Below are positions 61,671-64,000 of a stretch of DNA of 64,000 nucleotides, one piece after another. The DNA is taken from NCBI RefSeq assembly GCF_022288725.1, contig NZ_JAKNTA010000004.1:460615-524614 (forward strand), written 5' to 3'. The translations under genes were made by a program, and so were the position numbers. The notes under the pieces were generated by a model that saw nothing but the letters and a program-made list of their open reading frames with translations, did not search any database and was not told the DNA's origin. The first letter of the stretch is position 1. Each line of letters opens with the position of its first letter. The stretch comes from Kitasatospora sp. A2-31 (GTDB taxonomy: Bacteria > Actinomycetota > Actinomycetes > Streptomycetales > Streptomycetaceae).

Positions 61671-62750
61671 GTGGGCAGACCGACCATCGCCGACATCGCG
61701 CGCCGGGCCGGGGTCTCCAAGGGCGCGGTGTCCTTCGCGCTCAACGGACGCCCCGGGGTGAGCGAGGCGACCAGGGCCCGGATCCTGCGGGTCGCCGACG
61801 AGATGAACTGGCGGCCGCACAGCGCCGCCCGCGCCCTGGGGGGCGCCCGGGCCGACGCGGTCGGCCTGGTGATCGCCCGCCCCGCCCGCACCATCGGCGT
61901 CGAGCCGTTCTTCGGCCAGTTGCTCTCCGGCCTGCAGGCGGTGCTCTCCGCGCACTCCGTGGCGCTGCACCTGATGGTCGTCGAGGACACCGCCGCCGAG
62001 ATCGAGGTCTACCGGAACTGGGCCTCCGAGCACCGGGTGGACGGCTTCATCGTGGTCGACCTGCAGGTCCGCGACCCGCGGCTGGAGGTGCTGGAGGAGC
62101 TCGCCCTGCCCGCCGTCGTCCTCGGCGGCCCCGGCCGGGGAGCCGGCGGCCCGCTGCGGATCTGGGCCGACGACCGGGAGGCGATGCTCTCGATCGTCGA
62201 CTACCTGGCCGCGATCGGCCACCGCCGGATCGCCCACCTGGCCGGCCTGCCGCACTTCCAGCACACCCAGCGGCGGATCCGCGCGCTGCGCGACGCCTCC
62301 CGCCGGCTCGGCCTGGAGGAGGCGGTCTCGGTGCCGACCGACTTCAGCGACGCCGAGGGCGCCGCCGCCACCCGGACGCTGCTCTCCCGCCCCTGCCGGC
62401 CCACCGCGATCGTCTACGACAGCGACGTGATGGCCGTGGCCGGGCTGGGGGTGGCCGGGGAGATGGGCGTCGCGGTGCCGGGCGAGCTCTCCATCGTCTC
62501 GTTCGACGACTCGGTGCTCGCCCGGATCGTCCACCCCCCCTTGACCGCGCTCAGCCGGGACACCTTCGCGCTGGGCGAGCAGGTGGCCCGCAGCCTGCTG
62601 GCGGTGGTCGACGAGACCGGACGCGGGCGTGACCTGCAGATGCCGACGCCGAGGCTGACCGTGCGCGAGTCCACCTCCCCGCCGGCCGTCGGCTCACCCG
62701 TCCGGGCGGGCGTTACGCGCACCATTGACAGCCGGTCTGAACCGGTTTAG
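61671..62750 (+). CDS. LacI family transcriptional regulator
   Basis: 359 aa from GTG 61671, with AGAGGAG about 11 nt upstream. The HTH is ADIARRAGVSKGAVSFALNG with hinge ALNGRPGVSEATRARI. The effector domain is of the periplasmic-binding type (FIVVDLQVRDPRLEVLEELA, GVAVPGELSIVSFDDSVLA). It sits between the two operators and divergent from the transporter operon, so it most likely represses both the importer/hydrolase operon and the GH85 gene until a glycan or mannoside inducer is present. The second operator overlaps its own stop codon. Confidence 0.93.
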   Translation: MGRPTIADIARRAGVSKGAVSFALNGRPGVSEATRARILRVADEMNWRPHSAARALGGARADAVGLVIARPARTIGVEPFFGQLLSGLQAVLSAHSVALHLMVVEDTAAEIEVYRNWASEHRVDGFIVVDLQVRDPRLEVLEELALPAVVLGGPGRGAGGPLRIWADDREAMLSIVDYLAAIGHRRIAHLAGLPHFQHTQRRIRALRDASRRLGLEEAVSVPTDFSDAEGAAATRTLLSRPCRPTAIVYDSDVMAVAGLGVAGEMGVAVPGELSIVSFDDSVLARIVHPPLTALSRDTFALGEQVARSLLAVVDETGRGRDLQMPTPRLTVRESTSPPAVGSPVRAGVTRTIDSRSEPV

Positions 62751-62753
62751 CCT
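62725..62753 (+). promoter_or_regulatory. Promoter of the GH85 gene with operator 2 between -35 and -10
   Basis: Exact TTGACA (62725-62730), 17-bp spacer and TAGCCT (62748-62753). The spacer contains the palindrome CTGAACCGGTTTAG (62737-62750), which overlaps the -10 and also the lacI-type stop codon. The first nine bases TTGACAGCC recur in the sugar-operon promoter. Confidence 0.68.
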
Positions 62754-62850
62754 CGCAGCGCCGAGCGGGCCCCGCCGTGCCCGCGGCTCGCCGGATCCCT
62801 GCGCCGGCACGGCACCGGCACCACTACCCAGCACCACGCACCGGCACACG

Positions 62851-62889
62851 CAACGGCACCACGCAACGGCACCACGCAACGGCACCATG
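62851..62889 (+). repeat. 13-bp tandem repeat, three units
   Basis: Units of CAACGGCACCACG; the third has one substitution. Further partial units precede it. Confidence 0.8.
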
Positions 62890-62966
62890 CTCCGGAGCCC
62901 GTGTTCCGGAGCACCGGGGTGCGGAGCGCCGTTTCCGGCACCCGCAGCCTGCCCCGCGCCCGTCCC

Positions 62967-63011
62967 GCGCCCGTCCCGCCGGCGCCCCCGCGCCCGTCCC
63001 GCCGGCGCCCC
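62967..63011 (+). repeat. 22-bp direct repeat
   Basis: Two identical copies (62967-62988 and 62990-63011), beginning GCGCCCGTCCCGCCGGCG, in the GH85 leader. Confidence 0.8.
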
Positions 63012-63123
63012 GCGCCCTCCCCGCCGACGCCCCTGCACCCGTACAGCGCCACGCCGCATGCAACCGGGCCGCACCCCGCGGCCGGCCCGCCCCCACCCTC
63101 CTCCGCCCGATCGGAGCCACCGC

Positions 63124-64000
63124 ATGTCACGACGCCTCCCGCTGTTACTGAGCGCCGCCCTCGGGGCCGCCGTCCTGGGTGCCGCTCCGGCCGCCCACGC
63201 GCAACCCCCGGCGGCCCCCGCCCCGCTGACCGTCACCGTCCCCGGAATCCAGCCCTACGCCTCGTACTGGTACCCGAACACCATCCTGGGCTGGGATCCG
63301 GCCACCGACCCCGACGCGCGCTTCAACCGCTCCCGCGTCCGGCTCCAGCCCCGCACCAGCGACCCGGCCCTCCGGGCCAACCCGAACGCCCGCGCTGGCG
63401 AGGGGAAGGTGGCCTCCCTGGTCTCCTTCGGGCCGACCTCCGACAACCCCTCCCAGGGTTCCGCCGATCCGAACTACTACGCCTTCGGCTACTGGCAGTA
63501 CGTCGACAAGCTGGTCTTCTGGGGCGGCTCGGCCGGCGAGGGCCTGATCCTCGCCCCCAACCCGACCGTCATCGACGCCGCCCACCGCAACGGCGTCAAG
63601 GTCTACGGCACCGTCTTCTTCCCGCCCGCCGCCTACGGCGGCCGGCTCCAGTGGGTCCGCGACTTCGTCCAGAAGTCCGGCGGGCGTTACCCCGTCGCCG
63701 ACAAGCTCGTCCAGGCGGCCCAGTACTACGGCTTCGACGGCTGGTTCATCAACCAGGAGACCGGCGGCGGCGATTCGGCCCTCGCCGCCGAGCTGCGCAG
63801 CCTGATGCAGTACACCAAGGCCCAGAGCGGCACCGAGTTCATGTGGTACGACGCCATGACCGAGTCGGGATCGGTGAGTTGGCAGAACGAGCTGACCTCC
63901 GCCAACGACTCCTTCCTGCAGGACGGCACCAAGCGCACCGCCGATTCGATGTTCCTGAACTTCAACTGGAGCGCCGGCGGCCTGGACTCCTCCCGCAGCC
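63124..64000 (+). CDS. Secreted endo-beta-N-acetylglucosaminidase, GH85 (3' partial)
   Basis: 292 residues visible from ATG 63124 (CGGAG 8 nt upstream); the frame runs off the window. A Sec signal peptide ends at AHA/Q near residue 26. The GH85 core is clear: QPYASYWYPNTILGWDPATD, VSFGPTSDNPSQGSADPNYY, LVFWGGSAGEGLILAPNP, and the catalytic pair Asn210 and Glu212 in GWFINQETGGG, with FMWYDAMTESGSVSWQN after. The enzyme cuts between the two core GlcNAc residues of N-glycans, releasing high-mannose chains outside the cell. It is the entry step for the importer and the mannosidases encoded opposite. Confidence 0.93.
   Translation, partial: MSRRLPLLLSAALGAAVLGAAPAAHAQPPAAPAPLTVTVPGIQPYASYWYPNTILGWDPATDPDARFNRSRVRLQPRTSDPALRANPNARAGEGKVASLVSFGPTSDNPSQGSADPNYYAFGYWQYVDKLVFWGGSAGEGLILAPNPTVIDAAHRNGVKVYGTVFFPPAAYGGRLQWVRDFVQKSGGRYPVADKLVQAAQYYGFDGWFINQETGGGDSALAAELRSLMQYTKAQSGTEFMWYDAMTESGSVSWQNELTSANDSFLQDGTKRTADSMFLNFNWSAGGLDSSRS

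Larger units (their letters stand above)
62751..63123 (+). other. Long repeat-rich leader of the GH85 gene
   Basis: 373 bp without a credible gene, transcribed as an untranslated leader of about 360 nt if the promoter at 62725-62753 is right. It holds three 13-bp tandem units (62851-62889) and a 22-bp direct repeat (62967-62988 and 62990-63011). Confidence 0.5.

Noticed and set aside
62851..62889. CRISPR-like tandem repeat
   Set aside because: Units are 13 bp with no spacers; simple slippage repeat in a leader.

Overview
The window is about 73-75% GC, with dense, often overlapping genes, many GTG starts and ATGA/GTGA stop-start overlaps. Together with a 78-aa DUF6059-like protein, a Cys-rich sulfur leader peptide and a contractile injection system of actinobacterial type, this points to a chromosome of Streptomyces or Kitasatospora (Streptomycetaceae). 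No rRNA, tRNA, CRISPR array, IS element or origin was seen.

Region 1 (1-25.6 kb) is part of an extracellular contractile injection system (eCIS), built as two converging arms. The plus arm enters from outside the window. It carries a baseplate/fibre-like protein (5' end missing), a DUF6519 protein with a seven-repeat Kelch propeller, an aminoglycoside-adenylyltransferase-like nucleotidyltransferase, a double-domain and a single-domain GT2 glycosyltransferase, and a 1907-aa protein with an N-terminal DUF4157 (HELAH) domain, a hydrophobic centre and a C-terminal HNH nuclease motif. The minus arm starts at 25,558 and encodes sheath, tube, a gp26-like baseplate protein with two CxxC pairs, a proline-rich linker protein, a DUF4255 tube-end protein, an AAA+ ATPase and a 93-aa orphan. 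LysM, spike, gp25-like and gpJ-like baseplate genes are absent and presumably lie to the left. The enzyme block between fibre and effector is the least ordinary feature of the window.

Region 2 (25.9-37 kb) holds ordinary metabolism and regulation: a DinB-like protein, a VOC protein divergent from a WYL regulator, a degenerate P-loop protein, a CocE-like hydrolase divergent from a TetR regulator (with a palindrome at the hydrolase promoter), a lower-GC island of two unknown small genes, a GlxA/AraC regulator divergent from an MBL-fold protein, a lipoprotein polysaccharide deacetylase, and a phosphopantetheinyl transferase.

Region 3 (37-47.4 kb) is a sulfate-ester/sulfonate scavenging operon on the minus strand. 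In transcription order it has a 27-codon leader peptide with two Cys-Cys pairs, a TauD/AtsK-like dioxygenase, a ROK regulator, a peptide-type ABC importer (binding lipoprotein, two permeases, fused double ATPase) and a formylglycine sulfatase. The leader suggests cysteine-responsive attenuation.

Region 4 (47.7-53.3 kb) has small secreted proteins, an expansin-fold papain-inhibitor-like protein, an epimerase, a FAD amine oxidase and a thioesterase pair.

Region 5 (53.4-64 kb) is an N-glycan utilisation locus: GH38 alpha-mannosidase, a GH5-like hydrolase, a sugar ABC importer, a LacI regulator and a secreted GH85 endo-beta-N-acetylglucosaminidase (cut by the window end). Two near-identical 14-bp palindromes, one in the importer promoter and one between the -35 and -10 of the GH85 promoter, tie both transcription units to the LacI protein.
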